DNA of 32,522 nt, from contig CAZCQZ010000024.1 of NCBI GenBank assembly GCA_964500965.1, positions 1 to 32,522 on the forward strand. Direction: 5' to 3'. Positions within the stretch are counted from its first letter, which is position 1. Every line of letters begins with the position of its first letter. The stretch comes from JAISGQ01 sp964500965 (lineage in GTDB: Bacteria > Bacillota > Clostridia > Oscillospirales > Acutalibacteraceae). The notes under the pieces were generated by a model, which saw only the letters and a list, made by a program, of their open reading frames with translations, searched no databases and had not been told where the DNA came from. Made by a program: the position numbers and the translations under genes. Below, piece by piece: positions 31,577 to 32,522 of the stretch.

Positions 31577-32269
31577 CTACGAGCAAAAAACGTGCTTGCC
31601 GATTTGCGTGATGATCGGACGTGAGCGAATCCATTTGTTAGTTGCCGTGGAGGGATTATAATAGTATATTGCGCCGCCGGAGGGATCCCAGCCGTTGAGC
31701 GCGTCTCTTGCGGCACGCTGCGCGCTTTCCGTCGCGCTGTTGTTAAATTGCCCGTCGGTCAGGGCGTCAAAAGCTCCGTTTTGGTAAATCACGCCGGAAA
31801 TGGTATTGGGAAATGAGGAATGCTCAACGCGGTTGAGTATAACCGCGCCGACGGCAACCTGCCCGGTATACGGTTCACCGCGAGCCTCGGCGGAAATCAT
31901 GCGAGCCAGCATTTCGACATCACCGGAGGAGTAGCCGCCGGTGGAGCTTCCGGAGGAAATACCCATAGCCGCAAGAGTTTTCGGACCTGCGATTCCGTCG
32001 GCAGTCAGACCGTTTTTCTGCTGAAAGTAAACCACCGCCGCTTTGGTTTTAGAGCCGTAAATGCCGTCAACGTCGCCGCTGTAGTAACCCCAGTTTTTCA
32101 GCTTTGTCTGTATACTTCGCACTTCCTGACCGGTAGAGCCGAATTTTGAAAGGGTTTCCGCACTGCGGCTTTCCGCCATTTCGCCGGTGATTGCACCGAT
32201 AATATTCATGACAACGGCACACAGCACCGTGAGAGATGCAATCAGCCGCTGTTTTTTCTTCTTGTTCAT
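31577..32269 (-). CDS. sleB: Spore cortex-lytic enzyme SleB
   Basis: SleB is a lytic transglycosylase that degrades the muramic-lactam cortex during germination and is stored in the dormant spore. The 230-residue protein has an N-terminal hydrophobic export segment (about 8-27), a peptidoglycan-binding domain (about 44-102, with SIQTKLKNWGYYSGDVDGIYG), and a C-terminal SleB/CwlJ hydrolase domain with E128 in ISAEARGEPYTGQVAVGAV, the expected catalytic glutamate, and ending in KHVFCS. The usual companion gene ypeB does not lie downstream on the minus strand. ATG 32269 follows GAAAGGATG. A forespore (SigG) promoter is expected, but I could not identify a convincing one. It shows that the host can form spores or descends from spore formers. 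Confidence 0.92.
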   Translation of the reverse strand: MNKKKKQRLIASLTVLCAVVMNIIGAITGEMAESRSAETLSKFGSTGQEVRSIQTKLKNWGYYSGDVDGIYGSKTKAAVVYFQQKNGLTADGIAGPKTLAAMGISSGSSTGGYSSGDVEMLARMISAEARGEPYTGQVAVGAVILNRVEHSSFPNTISGVIYQNGAFDALTDGQFNNSATESAQRAARDALNGWDPSGGAIYYYNPSTATNKWIRSRPIITQIGKHVFCS

Positions 32270-32499
32270 AAAAACATCCTTTCAGAATATTTCTGTGTGA
32301 TATTCTTTCCCGAATGAAATATTATTTGCATGGGAATTTTTGATGCGTATACTATTATATAGTAGTAACGGCAGTTTAAAAACGGTGTGTATTTTAACGG
32401 CTGTTTAATACGAAAGGTAAAGAAAAATAGTGGACAAAATAAGGACTTCCCACTACATATAGGCGTAAAAAATTATTTAAAAAAACTTGCAAAAAAGTG

Positions 32500-32522
32500 T
32501 TGACAAAAGGGGTAGGGAGTGG
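32500..32522 (+). promoter_or_regulatory. -35 box of a promoter whose -10 lies beyond the window
   Basis: TTGACA at 32500-32505 follows A-rich sequence resembling an UP element (from about 32467). With a 17-base spacer the -10 would begin at 32523, just outside. The strength of the motif suggests a highly expressed gene such as a stable RNA. Confidence 0.5.

Noticed and set aside
32270..32400. SigG-type forespore promoter for sleB
   Set aside because: CATTCGG-like and GCATC-like words are present, but not at the required spacing.

Overview
The window looks like a chromosomal segment of a spore-forming, anaerobic-type Bacillota, most likely class Clostridia in the Ruminococcaceae/Oscillospiraceae range. 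The evidence is a spore cortex-lytic enzyme (SleB), a QueT transporter behind a preQ1-type riboswitch, strong AAGGAGG-like ribosome binding sites, TTGACA/TATAAT promoters with frequent TGn extended -10 elements, and Clostridia-like SecA, PPK1 and YmdB proteins. No species can be named from sequence alone. All positions were read by hand.

Layout. (1) 1-6761: a type I restriction-modification operon, hsdM (5' end cut by the window) - hsdS - hsdR, followed 11 bases later by a KptA/Tpt1 RNA 2'-phosphotransferase with an unrecognised C-terminal extension. It ends in a strong terminator and abuts the 3' end of a tRNA-Leu gene, as an accessory island would. (2) 6968-7677: a long non-coding stretch with a 31-base direct repeat rich in DnaA-box-like words, leading into an argF-like carbamoyltransferase with altered amino-acid-binding motifs. 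(3) 8731-11449: the tldD-tldE (pmbA) metalloprotease pair. (4) 11669-12013 (minus): a small membrane-anchored protein, divergent from secA (12377-15199). (5) 15561-16886 (minus): a CNNM/CorC-type transporter with a possible 29-codon upstream ORF, divergent from ppk1. (6) ppk1, a preQ1-I riboswitch, queT, two related small lipoproteins, then a DusB-like tRNA-dihydrouridine synthase. (7) 22237-29154: a membrane-spanning PP2C phosphatase with an external Ig-like domain, followed by a 1822-residue protein carrying seven complete 43-residue tandem repeats. I take this pair to be an undescribed signalling module. (8) 29539-32269: a small orphan gene, then mtnN-ymdB and sleB on the minus strand, separated by a palindromic intergenic repeat. 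The window closes on the -35 box of a promoter whose gene lies outside.

How the genes fit together. Most of the window is housekeeping (export, protein turnover, polyphosphate, tRNA modification, methyl cycle, spore germination) in short transcription units bounded by perfect hairpins. The two places that look accessory or new are the hsd-kptA operon beside tRNA-Leu, and the PP2C/repeat-protein pair.
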